This document shows positions 39,870 to 48,807 of a stretch of 64,000 nt of DNA, piece after piece. The first letter of the stretch is position 1. Each line of letters starts with the position of its first letter. The notes below the pieces were generated by a model, which was not told the origin of the DNA, did not search any database, and saw nothing but the letters and a program-made list of their open reading frames with translations. The position numbers were made by a program, and so were the translations under genes. The stretch comes from CBDFGK01 sp965247075 (GTDB lineage: Bacteria; Pseudomonadota; Gammaproteobacteria; Pseudomonadales; Halieaceae), in the NCBI GenBank assembly GCA_965247075.1, contig CBDFGK010000003.1:186001-250000 (forward strand), written 5' to 3'.

Positions 39870-40831
39870 TAGAAGCGCCGCAGATTCATGTCTTTATACA
39901 AGTGCGCCACCTGTTCGCCATAGCCATTGAACATTTGCGTATCAATGCGATTGGGGGAGAAGAACGAGGAAGGCAAACGTCGCTCTGTTTTCTGGCTCCA
40001 GCGAGGATGATCCACCGTGGGATTCACATTGGCATAAAAACCGTACTCCCGGGGTGCCAGCTTCTCCCAGGTAGTTTTGGGGCGGTGCTCAAGCAGGCGA
40101 ATGCGGACAATCGACTTGATGCTTTTGAAGCCGTACTTCCAGGGCACCACCAGGCGAATCGGCGCGCCATTCTGATTGGGCAGAACCTTTCCATAGAGAC
40201 CCACGGCCATCAACGTCAGCGGGTGCATGGCCTCATCCATGCGCAGACCCTCCACATAGGGCCAGTCTATGCTGCTGGTAAAGGAGCGCTGTCCACGCAT
40301 CTGCCGGCGATCGTGCAGGGTATAGAACTGCACATACTTCGCCCTCGATGTGGGCTGAAATCGCTTCAGTAGATCTGCCAGCGGATAACCGACCCAGGGC
40401 ACCACCATGGACCAGGCTTCGACACAGCGCAGGCGGTAAATGCGTTCCTGCAGGGCGAAACCAGACTGGATATCTTCCAGGTTCAACTTGCCGGGCTGCT
40501 CCACTTCGCCGTCTACTTCGAGCGACCAGGGGTCGGTCGACATTTCGTGGGCGTAGCTAGCCGGATCACCTTTATCTGTGCCGAACTCGTAGAAATTATT
40601 GTACTGCTTCACATCGTCATAAGGTGTCAAGGGTTCCGCGGTGAAAGCGCCGGCCAGGGTGTTGCCACGAGCGCCGCGATACATCAACGTCTGTTCACTG
40701 GCGAGCGCCTGAGCCAGGGGATTCGCCATCATCATGCCGACGCCGGCACCTAGCAACTGGCGGCGATTCAGCCACCCGGATTCGCTGGTAATTTCGGAGG
40801 AGGGAATATCGGCAGGCTTTTTTATCAACAT
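39866..40831 (-). CDS. msrP: MsrP, periplasmic molybdopterin methionine sulfoxide reductase
   Basis: 321 residues. Tat signal with NRRQLLGAGVGMMMANPLAQALA at about 23-45 (twin Arg). The molybdopterin domain has YRLRCVEAWSMVVPWVGYPL, where the Cys coordinates Mo. It repairs oxidised methionine in envelope proteins, using electrons from MsrQ. Molybdenum cofactor genes moeA and moaB are at 58-60 kb. Confidence 0.92.
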   Translation of the reverse strand: MLIKKPADIPSSEITSESGWLNRRQLLGAGVGMMMANPLAQALASEQTLMYRGARGNTLAGAFTAEPLTPYDDVKQYNNFYEFGTDKGDPASYAHEMSTDPWSLEVDGEVEQPGKLNLEDIQSGFALQERIYRLRCVEAWSMVVPWVGYPLADLLKRFQPTSRAKYVQFYTLHDRRQMRGQRSFTSSIDWPYVEGLRMDEAMHPLTLMAVGLYGKVLPNQNGAPIRLVVPWKYGFKSIKSIVRIRLLEHRPKTTWEKLAPREYGFYANVNPTVDHPRWSQKTERRLPSSFFSPNRIDTQMFNGYGEQVAHLYKDMNLRRFY

Positions 40832-40892
40832 GGGTTTACCGTGTCAGCAATCACTGGGGCTTAGATCACCCCGCAATAAAAAGTTCCCCCGG

Positions 40893-41726
40893 CTAGCCGC
40901 TTTCATCTGTTTCAGTATCCACCTTGTCACGACGTCGCAGCAGCATCAGCGGCCCCGAAGCCGCATAGATGAGTCCCACGCTCAGCAGCACCAGAGGCGG
41001 GTCGACAGTCACCAGGCTGATGACGAGAACGAACAGAATGATCGAGACAAAGGGAACCCGGTGGTTGGCGTCCAGAGTTTTGAAGCTGTAATACGGCACA
41101 TTGACGATCATCAGGATGCCGATAACGCCGGTCAGCAGGGCGACCAGTAGCAATGCCTCGCGGGGAATCGCATCCCCCATCCAACCCAGATCGTGGGCTA
41201 CCCACACCGTTGCTGCAATAGTCGCCGCCGCGGGGGGACTGGCCAGGCCGGTAAACCAACTCTTATCGGCCACGTCAATCTGCGCATTAAAGCGCGCCAG
41301 GCGCAGAGCGGCGCAGGCGACATAGATAAAGGCGACCGACCAGCCCAACTTGCCCAACTCCCCCAGGCCCCAACTGAATACCACCAGGGCAGGCGCCACC
41401 CCGAACGACACCATGTCGGACAAACTGTCATATTCTTCACCGAACTTGCTGGCGGTGTTGGTCAGACGAGCCACGCGCCCATCCAGGCCATCAAAAAACA
41501 TGGCCGCAAATATGGCTATGGCTGCCGGCTCAAAATCACCTCGAATGGCGGCGACAATCGCATAAAAACCACAGAACATGGCACTGGTGGTTAACAGGTT
41601 CGGCAACAGGTAAATGCCCTGTCGACGCACGGTCTTGCCGTCTTCCGACACCTCTTCTTCATGCTCATCGACCAGCAGATCGAGATTGGCCGCCTTCAGT
41701 AATTCATTGTCTTCCTGTTCACTCAT
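40893..41726 (-). CDS. pssA: CDP-diacylglycerol-serine O-phosphatidyltransferase
   Basis: 277 residues. The CDP-alcohol phosphotransferase motif DGLDGRVARLTNTASKFGEE-x-DSLSD spans about residues 79-104 (D-G-x2-A-R-x8-G-x3-D-x3-D). Several hydrophobic segments flank it. It makes phosphatidylserine, the precursor of phosphatidylethanolamine. The N-terminal 30 residues are acidic. It overlaps the end of ilvY by four bases, so the two may share a transcript, although their functions differ. Confidence 0.9.
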   Translation of the reverse strand: MSEQEDNELLKAANLDLLVDEHEEEVSEDGKTVRRQGIYLLPNLLTTSAMFCGFYAIVAAIRGDFEPAAIAIFAAMFFDGLDGRVARLTNTASKFGEEYDSLSDMVSFGVAPALVVFSWGLGELGKLGWSVAFIYVACAALRLARFNAQIDVADKSWFTGLASPPAAATIAATVWVAHDLGWMGDAIPREALLLVALLTGVIGILMIVNVPYYSFKTLDANHRVPFVSIILFVLVISLVTVDPPLVLLSVGLIYAASGPLMLLRRRDKVDTETDESG

Positions 41727-42646
41727 GGCGCAATAGTATCAAATAATTGGCTATATGCCCGCCTAGCCACGTCCCAGAAGGCGCTCACCAGGGGATTTTC
41801 CAGGCGCTGGTGTGGCGAGCACAAGCCCACCGGAAACGGTTCGAGTGCGGGCTCTGCAGCTACCGTGCGCAGTTGCTCTCTGAAAGTACTGTTGTCGAGC
41901 ACCAACTCGGGAATCAAGCCGACACCCAGGCCGAGGCCGACCATGGCGGCAATTGCCTCATGACCCGCCACCTGCGCATAGATACGTGGGCGCCGGCGGC
42001 GCTGGGCAAACCATTGATCCAGTCGCTGCTTGCTCAGACCGCGCTCGGCCACGATGAACGGCAGTTCAGCCCAGGGAATCTCACCACAGCGTTCACCCTG
42101 TTGCAGTTGCTCGGACACGGCGCAGGAAAAACCGGGGGCGATCAACTGCAACGGCGATTGCAGCAGTACCAGGAATGCCAGTGACCCGGGCAGATCATCG
42201 GGGCGGGCGGCAACACTGATATCGTCCACCCCCGCGTGCACTCGACCGATAGCATCGGCCTGGTCACCGGTGTGGAGCAGCACTTCAATACCGGGGTAGA
42301 GACTGCGGAAACGCTCGAGAATGGGTGACAGCACGCTGTAACTGGCAGTGACGGAGCAATAGATTCGAACCTCACCGCGCAGGTGCTGGGGATCGGGTTT
42401 GAAGTCAACCAGCAAGCGCTCCCAGTCGGTAACCGCCTGCCTGGCATAGTCGCGAAACTGCTCCCCCGCCCGGGTGATGCGCACAGTGCGCCTATCTCGC
42501 TCGAACAGGCGCTGACCTACCTCGCCTTCGAGTCGCTGCAAGCTGCGACTCACCGCCGACAGGCTTACATGGCGCTGTTCTGCGGTACGGCTGAAATTGA
42601 GCGTTTGCTCCAGAGAGAGGAACAGTTGCAGGCTACGAATATCCAT
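41723..42646 (-). CDS. ilvY: IlvY, LysR-type activator of ilvC
   Basis: 307 residues from the ATG at 42646 (MDIRSLQLFLSL); the open frame continues upstream but those residues do not look coding. N-terminal winged helix (FSRTAEQRHVSLSAVSRSLQ) and a C-terminal ligand-binding domain. Identity rests on the divergent arrangement with ilvC, as in E. coli, where the protein activates ilvC in response to acetolactate or acetohydroxybutyrate. Confidence 0.88.
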   Translation of the reverse strand: MDIRSLQLFLSLEQTLNFSRTAEQRHVSLSAVSRSLQRLEGEVGQRLFERDRRTVRITRAGEQFRDYARQAVTDWERLLVDFKPDPQHLRGEVRIYCSVTASYSVLSPILERFRSLYPGIEVLLHTGDQADAIGRVHAGVDDISVAARPDDLPGSLAFLVLLQSPLQLIAPGFSCAVSEQLQQGERCGEIPWAELPFIVAERGLSKQRLDQWFAQRRRRPRIYAQVAGHEAIAAMVGLGLGVGLIPELVLDNSTFREQLRTVAAEPALEPFPVGLCSPHQRLENPLVSAFWDVARRAYSQLFDTIAP

Positions 42647-42777
42647 GACGGCACTATATCGCGCCGCACACCTAATTGCACTATTCACAATACAGTATGT
42701 ATTTTATTTCGTTTTACGCAATTATATTTTTCCGCTACAGTGGCCGCCCTTTTCTATCCTTATAGCAGGAGAACCCC
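42647..42777. promoter_or_regulatory. ilvY-ilvC divergent control region
   Basis: 131 bases between the two starts. It holds a T-N11-A type imperfect palindrome (ATTG...CAAT at 42675-42691), a candidate IlvY operator. A weak ilvC promoter is possible (-35 TTTACG 42712-42717, -10 TACAGT 42736-42741, 18-base spacer). The ilvC ribosome binding site is AGGAGAA at 42767-42773. Assignments are inferred from pattern and arrangement only. Confidence 0.5.
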
Positions 42778-44250
42778 ATGGGACAAAACTACTTTAATAC
42801 GCTGCCGCTGAGACTGCAGCTTGAAGAACTCGGCAAGTGTCGGTTTATGGACAGCGCTGAATTTGCCGATGGCGTCGACAAGCTGAAAGGCAAGAAACTG
42901 GTCATCATTGGTTGTGGTGCCCAGGGCCTGAACCAGGGTCTCAACTTACGCGACAGCGGCCTCGACGTTGCCTACACCCTGCGTGCTGAAGCCATCAGCG
43001 AGCAACGGCAATCCTGGAAAAACGCCACCGGGAACGGCTTCGCGGTGGGCACCCATGAAGAGCTGATTCCCACCGCCGACGTGGTCTTGAACCTCACCCC
43101 AGACAAGCAACACACCAGCGTGGTCACCGCTGTTATGCCCTTAATGAAGAAAGGTGCCTGCCTGGACTACGCCCATGGCTTCAACCTGGTAGAAGAAGGC
43201 ATGCAGATTCGCAAGGACATCACGGTGGTAATGATGTGCCCCAAATGCCCCGGCACGGAAGTGCGGGAAGAATACAAGCGCGGCTTCGGCGTGCCGACCC
43301 TGATCGCGGTTCATCGTGAAAATGACCCCAACGGCGACGGCCTGGAAATCGCCAAGGCGCTGGCGGCGGGAACCGGCGGTCACCGGGCCGGCGTACTGGA
43401 ATCCTCGCCGGTTGCAGAGGTGAAATCCGACCTGATGGGTGAACAGACCATACTCTGCGGCATGCTGCAGACTGGCGCCCTGCTCTGTTTCGACAAGATG
43501 GTGGAGAAAGGCATTGAGGCCGGCTATGCCTCCAAACTGGTCCAGTTCGGCTGGGAAACCGTCACCGAGGGCCTCAAGCACGGCGGCATCACCAACATGA
43601 TGGATCGCCTGTCCAACCCTGCCAAGATACGCGCCTTTTACCTGGCTGAAGAACTGAAAGACATTATGCGCCCTCTGTATGAAAAACATCAGGATGACAT
43701 TATTACCGGGCGCTTCTCCAGGACCATGATGGAAGACTGGGCCAACGACGACGTCAACTTACTGGGCTGGCGCGCAGCAACCGCGGAAACCGCCTTCGAG
43801 AAGACTACCAATACCGATCAGGAAATCTCCGAGCAGGAGTACTATGACCACGGCATATTGCTGGTGGCAATGTGCAAAGCCGGCGTCGAACTCGCTTTCG
43901 AGGTCATGGTTTCAGCAGGCATCATCGCTGAATCCGCCTACTACGAGTCACTGCACGAAACACCGCTGATCGCCAACACCATCGCGCGCCGTAAGCTGTA
44001 TGAGATGAACGTAGTAATCTCCGACACAGCAGAATACGGTTGCTACCTGTTTGATCACGCCTGCCGGCCGCTACTGGCTGATTTCATGTCCAGGATGGAG
44101 CTGGATGTGATCGGCAAGGGCATGGGGACTGATAATAGCGTCGACAACCAGGAACTGATCGCCGTAAATGACGCAATCCGCAATCACCCGGTGGAGAAGG
44201 TAGGTAAAGTATTGCGCGGACATATGACGGCGATGAAGTCTATCGTCTAA
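42778..44250 (+). CDS. ilvC: Ketol-acid reductoisomerase, class II
   Basis: 490 residues, the long form found in enteric and related bacteria. NADPH-binding LVIIGCGAQGLNQGLNL near residues 41-57, VLNLTPDKQH, and a duplicated C-terminal knot domain. It catalyses the second common step of valine and isoleucine synthesis. A 7-bp hairpin lies after the stop. Confidence 0.95.
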   Translation: MGQNYFNTLPLRLQLEELGKCRFMDSAEFADGVDKLKGKKLVIIGCGAQGLNQGLNLRDSGLDVAYTLRAEAISEQRQSWKNATGNGFAVGTHEELIPTADVVLNLTPDKQHTSVVTAVMPLMKKGACLDYAHGFNLVEEGMQIRKDITVVMMCPKCPGTEVREEYKRGFGVPTLIAVHRENDPNGDGLEIAKALAAGTGGHRAGVLESSPVAEVKSDLMGEQTILCGMLQTGALLCFDKMVEKGIEAGYASKLVQFGWETVTEGLKHGGITNMMDRLSNPAKIRAFYLAEELKDIMRPLYEKHQDDIITGRFSRTMMEDWANDDVNLLGWRAATAETAFEKTTNTDQEISEQEYYDHGILLVAMCKAGVELAFEVMVSAGIIAESAYYESLHETPLIANTIARRKLYEMNVVISDTAEYGCYLFDHACRPLLADFMSRMELDVIGKGMGTDNSVDNQELIAVNDAIRNHPVEKVGKVLRGHMTAMKSIV

Positions 44251-44268
44251 ACGCGCCGGCAAAGCAGA

Positions 44269-44286
44269 GCTGCCCACTGGGGCAGC
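44269..44286 (+). terminator. Hairpin after ilvC, weak terminator candidate
   Basis: GCTGCCC at 44269-44275 pairs with GGGCAGC at 44280-44286 around a 4-base loop. There is no T-tract, so it could slow or protect transcripts rather than terminate them. NnrS starts 32 bases later. Confidence 0.4.
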
Positions 44287-44318
44287 GCAACGGCGCAAAG
44301 GCAAAGTGTAGAGATAAC

Positions 44319-45491
44319 ATGTCACTAAACACAGCCGGCAACAATTCCGGCCTGCCCGGTACAAGCGCAGTCTGGCAGATGCCCTTCCGGCCATTTTTTC
44401 TCTGCGCTACCGCCTTCGGCTTACTGGCAATACCGCTGTGGTTGAGTAGCTTGTTGCTGGGCATGCCTATCGGCGGCATCAATTTGCAGTGGCATGTTCA
44501 TGAAATGCTCATGGGTTTCGCGGCCACGGTGGTACTCGGCTTTGTACTCAGGGCAGCACAGACCTGGACCGGTATAAAAACCGTCACCGGCACGCCGCTG
44601 CTGTTGATGGTGCTGGTGTGGATATGCGCGCGCCTGGGCTGGCTGGCAGCGGCGCCCTGGCAATGGCTGGGCGCACTGGCCGACGTCGTGTTATTCACCT
44701 GTGCGGCAGCCGCCATGACACGCATGGTCTATTTGTCACGCAACTGGCGCAATGCCTTTTTTGTGCCTGTTTTCCTACTGTTCGCCTTGTTCAGCGCCGG
44801 CTACGCCTACGCCCTCGCCAACAGCCGTCTTGAAATGGCGCAGGAGCTACAATATTTTGTTTTTTACCTGATCGTACATGTGATGCTGGTAGTAGGTGGC
44901 CGCGTGGTGCCGTTGTTTGCGGACCGTCGTCTACAGCGCGACCCCACGCCCCGCTTTCTGTTGCTGGAATCGCTGGCGCTGATAAGCAGCCTGATCTTTT
45001 TGGTGATTATCTCGGTAGGCGCAAACAGCCAACTGCTGCAATTAACCGCCGCCGTCGTAGCACTTGCCAACCTGCTGCGCTGGCTCACCTGGAAACCCTG
45101 GCAAACCCTGAAAATCCCCTTGCTATGGTCTCTCTACCTGGCCTATGGGTTCATTATCAGCGGCTTTGTGGCTACCGCCGTACAATTGCCCAGCTCAGTG
45201 GCCGTGCACCTGATCGCCATTGGCGGGGTTAGCCTGATGATATTGGCGATGATATCGCGCGTTAGCCTGGGCCACAGTGGCAGGCCTCTGGAGCTGGCAG
45301 GTGGGTTCCCGCTTGCCTACCTTGTGCTGGCCCTGGCGGCATGCTGCCGAGTTTTGGCGCACCTGATACCGGAATATTATGCCGTCTTGCTATGGCTGAG
45401 CGCCGCGGGCTGGATTAGCGGATTTGGGATGTTTTTGTACCACTACCTGCCGATTCTGCTAAGCGCACGGCCAGACGGTCGACCGGGTTAA
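44319..45491 (+). CDS. nnrS: NnrS family membrane protein
   Basis: 390 residues with about twelve hydrophobic segments. The N-terminus PFRPFFLCATAFGLLAIPLW and the NLQWHVHEMLMGFAATVVLGF block are typical of NnrS, whose conserved His are thought to bind metal or haem and which helps cells resist nitric oxide stress. Its stop abuts the convergent proB end (45492), with no gap. Confidence 0.9.
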   Translation: MSLNTAGNNSGLPGTSAVWQMPFRPFFLCATAFGLLAIPLWLSSLLLGMPIGGINLQWHVHEMLMGFAATVVLGFVLRAAQTWTGIKTVTGTPLLLMVLVWICARLGWLAAAPWQWLGALADVVLFTCAAAAMTRMVYLSRNWRNAFFVPVFLLFALFSAGYAYALANSRLEMAQELQYFVFYLIVHVMLVVGGRVVPLFADRRLQRDPTPRFLLLESLALISSLIFLVIISVGANSQLLQLTAAVVALANLLRWLTWKPWQTLKIPLLWSLYLAYGFIISGFVATAVQLPSSVAVHLIAIGGVSLMILAMISRVSLGHSGRPLELAGGFPLAYLVLALAACCRVLAHLIPEYYAVLLWLSAAGWISGFGMFLYHYLPILLSARPDGRPG

Positions 45492-46631
45492 TCAGAGCTG
45501 CCTTACCACCATGTTATCGCGGTGAATCAATTCAGGTTCGCCCTGGTAACCCAGCAGCGCTTCTATCTTGTCAGTGCCGTGACCGATTAGCCTGTAAGCT
45601 TCTGAAGACGAGTAATTGACCAGGCCGCGGGCAATTTCCCGCCCATCACTATCGACACAAATCACCACATCACCACGGGCAAAGTCACCCTGGATCGCCT
45701 TTACTCCAACGGCTAACAGGCTGCGGCCAGATTCACTTAAAACCTTTACTGCACCTTCATCCAACACCAGGCTGCCGCTACTCCTGACCAGCCCCGCCAG
45801 CCATTGCTTGCGCGCGGCCAGCGGCACCTGCCCGGCCTGCAACCAGGTGCCTAATTCTTCGGCCGCCGCCACACGGGTAATCACGTCGGGCTCTTTGCCG
45901 TGCGCGATCAGGGTATCGGCGCCTGAGCGGGCCGCCATTTTCGCAGCACGCACCTTGGTCAGCATGCCGCCCCGCCCAAGACTGCCGCCGCCACCCGCCA
46001 TAGCTTCCAGTTCTAAAGCGGAGGATGAAATCGATTTGACCAGTGCAGCGTCAGGGTGTGTCCTCGGGTCGGCCTCAAACAATCCCTGCTGATCAGTCAA
46101 AATAAGCAGGGCATCAGCATCGATCAAATTGGCGACCATGGCCGCCAGGGTATCGTTATCGCCAAAACGAATCTCGTCGGTGACTACCGTGTCATTCTCA
46201 TTGACCACTGGCACCACACCCAGGCCCAACAGTGTGGTGAGGGTATTGCGCGCATTGAGATACCTATCCCTGGCAGAGATATCGTCATGTCCCAGCAACA
46301 CCTGCGCGGTATGCAAACCGTAGCGCTGAAATGCGGATTCATAGCTCTGTACCAGGCCCATCTGGCCAACCGCTGCAGCCGCCTGCAGGTCGTGCAGGGC
46401 CCGTGGTCGCCTGGACCAGCCCAGTCTTACCATGCCCGCCGCAACGGCACCGCTGGAGACCAGCACAACTTCACAGCCGCGCTCGCGCAGCGCTGCCATC
46501 TGTGTTGCCAGATTATTGATCAGGTCGGCATCCAGGCCGCGGCCATCATCAGTCAGTAGCGCACTGCCGACCTTGATTACCCAGCGTTTGGCACGGCTGA
46601 ATTTTTCCCGCTTGTGCTGCTCAAGAGACAT
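45492..46631 (-). CDS. proB: Glutamate 5-kinase
   Basis: 379 residues. Amino-acid kinase fold with WVIKVGSALLTDDG, VSSGAVAAGMVRLG, NENDTVVTDEIRFGDNDTLA and GRGGMLTKVRAAKMA. The C-terminal PUA domain (about 285-379) is present, as in the full-length E. coli enzyme. First committed step of proline synthesis, subject to feedback inhibition in this family. It overlaps the obgE stop by 11 bases, so the two are co-transcribed. Confidence 0.95.
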   Translation of the reverse strand: MSLEQHKREKFSRAKRWVIKVGSALLTDDGRGLDADLINNLATQMAALRERGCEVVLVSSGAVAAGMVRLGWSRRPRALHDLQAAAAVGQMGLVQSYESAFQRYGLHTAQVLLGHDDISARDRYLNARNTLTTLLGLGVVPVVNENDTVVTDEIRFGDNDTLAAMVANLIDADALLILTDQQGLFEADPRTHPDAALVKSISSSALELEAMAGGGGSLGRGGMLTKVRAAKMAARSGADTLIAHGKEPDVITRVAAAEELGTWLQAGQVPLAARKQWLAGLVRSSGSLVLDEGAVKVLSESGRSLLAVGVKAIQGDFARGDVVICVDSDGREIARGLVNYSSSEAYRLIGHGTDKIEALLGYQGEPELIHRDNMVVRQL

Positions 46632-47817
46632 ATTCGACTTCTACATCGTAATCATCATCATCGAAGTCATCGTCGGCAGTTTCCGAATTGAAGTCTCCCC
46701 GGCGACGCTGCCGGCGCAATTCCTCAATCCGTTCACGCGCTTCGGACTGCAAGGCTTTTTGACGTTGTAGCTCGGCCTCCGCGACCTCTGGGTCAGCCGC
46801 CTCCTGCGAACGCCACTCTTCCAGTTGCATCATGATATCCCGGCACAATGGCTCGGTGCCTCTTGCACTGATAGCGGCACACTCATAGACCGGCCCCTGC
46901 CAATCCAGGGCATCGAGCACAGCCTGCCGGCGCTGTGCTAACTGCTCCGCGTCCAACAGGTCTATTTTGTTGAGTATCAGCCAACGGTCGAGCCGGGCCA
47001 AACCGGGACTGAATCGCTCCAGCTCCCGAGTGATGGCGAGTGCCGCCGCTGCCGGTTCGGTGCCGTCAAAGGGTGCCATATCCACCAGGTGCAACAATAT
47101 CCGGTTGCGAGTGAGGTGGCGCAAAAAGCGGATGCCCAGACCGGCACCTTCAGAAGCACCCTCTATCAATCCGGGTATATCGGCAACCACAAAACTGCGA
47201 TGCGCCTGCACTTTTACCACGCCCAGGTTCGGAACCAGTGTTGTAAAAGGGTAATCTGCCACCTTGGGTTTGGCTGCGGAAATAGCCCTGATCAGCGTCG
47301 ACTTGCCCGCGTTAGGCAAACCTAACAGGCCCACATCGGCCAGCACCTTGAGTTCCAGTTTTAGAGAACGCAGCTCGCCCTCAGAGCCCGGCGATGTCTG
47401 GCGGGGCGCCCGATTGGTACTGGATTTAAAGCGGGTATTGCCGAGGCCATGAAAACCACCCCGGGCGACCATCAGGCGCTGGTCAGGCGCCGACAGGTCA
47501 CCAAGCACCTCGCCGCTGTCTTCATCCAGCACCGTGGTTCCCACCGGTACTGTTAAAACCAGGTTCTCGCCACTTTTGCCGGTACAATTGCGGCCCTTTC
47601 CGCCCTCACCATTTTGTGCCTGGTAGTGGCGTTGAAATCGGAAATCCACCAGTGTATTCAGCGCAGAGTCGGCCTGCAGGTATATGCTGCCGCCATCACC
47701 TCCGTCACCCCCATCGGGGCCACCCCGAGGGATGTACTTCTCACGGCGGAAGCTGAGAGCACCGTTACCGCCCTTGCCGGCCTGTACCCGTATCTGTGTT
47801 TCGTCAACGAATTTCAT
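46621..47817 (-). CDS. obgE: Obg/CgtA GTPase
   Basis: 398 residues. Glycine-rich Obg domain (GGDGGDGGS, GKGRNCTGKSGENL), then G1 GLPNAGKSTLI, G3 DIPGLIEGA, G4 LNKIDLL. An acidic C-terminal tail (DDDFDDDDYDVEVEYVS) is typical of gamma-proteobacterial ObgE. It binds the 50S subunit and acts in ribosome assembly and stress control. It sits downstream of rpmA after a terminator-like hairpin. Confidence 0.95.
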   Translation of the reverse strand: MKFVDETQIRVQAGKGGNGALSFRREKYIPRGGPDGGDGGDGGSIYLQADSALNTLVDFRFQRHYQAQNGEGGKGRNCTGKSGENLVLTVPVGTTVLDEDSGEVLGDLSAPDQRLMVARGGFHGLGNTRFKSSTNRAPRQTSPGSEGELRSLKLELKVLADVGLLGLPNAGKSTLIRAISAAKPKVADYPFTTLVPNLGVVKVQAHRSFVVADIPGLIEGASEGAGLGIRFLRHLTRNRILLHLVDMAPFDGTEPAAAALAITRELERFSPGLARLDRWLILNKIDLLDAEQLAQRRQAVLDALDWQGPVYECAAISARGTEPLCRDIMMQLEEWRSQEAADPEVAEAELQRQKALQSEARERIEELRRQRRRGDFNSETADDDFDDDDYDVEVEYVS

Positions 47818-47912
47818 AGCGTGATATTACTCTGCATTAGGGCGACCGTATCGCACATAGCCGCTACGGGCGTCCTGCCCTCTCGCGGCATACCGCACGT
47901 CCTGTACATACC

Positions 47913-47940
47913 AAAAGGCCCCGTCAGTTGACGAGGCCTT
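47913..47940 (-). terminator. Terminator or attenuator between rpmA and obgE
   Basis: On the minus strand: AAGGCCTCGTC, loop AACT, GACGGGGCCTT, then TT. The stem has one mismatch. The U-tract is short, so read-through to obgE is likely. It fits a partial terminator setting the ribosomal protein to ObgE ratio. Confidence 0.65.
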
Positions 47941-47973
47941 AGCTAACCTTGAACCGGTCAGGGAGGCCTGTTG

Positions 47974-48231
47974 TCAGGCGCTCACCACCTGCACAAACTT
48001 ACGATTCCTTGGCCCCCGAATGATGAACTCAACCTGGCCGTCAGCCGTTGCGAACAAGGTGTGGTCCTTGCCACAACCGACGTTATCACCAGCGTGAAAG
48101 CGGGTACCGCGCTGACGCACGATAATGTTGCCTGCTTTTACTGCCTCACCACCGAAGCGCTTTACACCCAGGCGTTTGCTCTGGGAATCGCGTCCGTTAC
48201 GGGTACTACCGCCGGCTTTTTTATGTGCCAT
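47974..48231 (-). CDS. rpmA: 50S ribosomal protein L27
   Basis: 85 residues, MAHKKAGGSTRNGRDSQSKR at the N-terminus, characteristic of L27, which reaches towards the peptidyl-transferase centre. A GGAGGAG ribosome binding site precedes the ATG and lies inside the 3' end of rplU, whose stop is 8-10 bases inside rpmA. Confidence 0.97.
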   Translation of the reverse strand: MAHKKAGGSTRNGRDSQSKRLGVKRFGGEAVKAGNIIVRQRGTRFHAGDNVGCGKDHTLFATADGQVEFIIRGPRNRKFVQVVSA

Positions 48232-48556
48232 GGTTTATCTCCTCCTGGCCGCTGATACCGGTAATTTTAACTTCGGTATACCACTGCCGGTGGCCGGCTT
48301 GCTTGCGGTAATGCTTGCGACGATTAAATTTGATGATGGTGATCTTGTCGTGACGCCCGTGAGCAACCACTTCAGCCGTGACCTTGCCGCCATCTACCAG
48401 TGGGGTGCCAATTTTTACATCCTCGCCACTACCGATCATCAACACTTTGTCAAACTCGACAGTGGCGCCGGTCGATACTTCAATTTTTTCCAGCTTGAGG
48501 ACTTCGCCCTCTACTACGCGGTGCTGTTTACCGCCACTTTCTATTACTGCGTACAT
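48221..48556 (-). CDS. rplU: 50S ribosomal protein L21
   Basis: About 111 residues from the second of two adjacent ATGs (MYAVIESGGKQHRVVEGEVL). Core ends at WYTEVKITGI, the usual L21 terminus; about nine further residues (SGQEEINHGT) are encoded by the rpmA ribosome binding site and first codons. Overlap with rpmA is 11 bases, suggesting translational coupling. The operon order rplU-rpmA-obgE is conserved. Confidence 0.95.
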   Translation of the reverse strand: MYAVIESGGKQHRVVEGEVLKLEKIEVSTGATVEFDKVLMIGSGEDVKIGTPLVDGGKVTAEVVAHGRHDKITIIKFNRRKHYRKQAGHRQWYTEVKITGISGQEEINHGT

Positions 48557-48807
48557 CATTCACTCCCAATTAGTTCGCCGGCTCGCTGCTTGTCTCAGAC
48601 CCTGCCAAATGGCAGGGGGCAGAGCGCGGCACTAACACAACACTGGCGGGCAATAGACCCGGCACAGTTGAGGGCGGCGATTCTACTGAAATTACACACC
48701 CCAGACAAGCGCTATTTCCATAGTACACAAAGGCTTACAGTCCTTTATATTGACAGGAAAGAAGACAACCCCGTAGCATGCCTGCCCCCCAGGGTCGAAA
48801 AACCACT

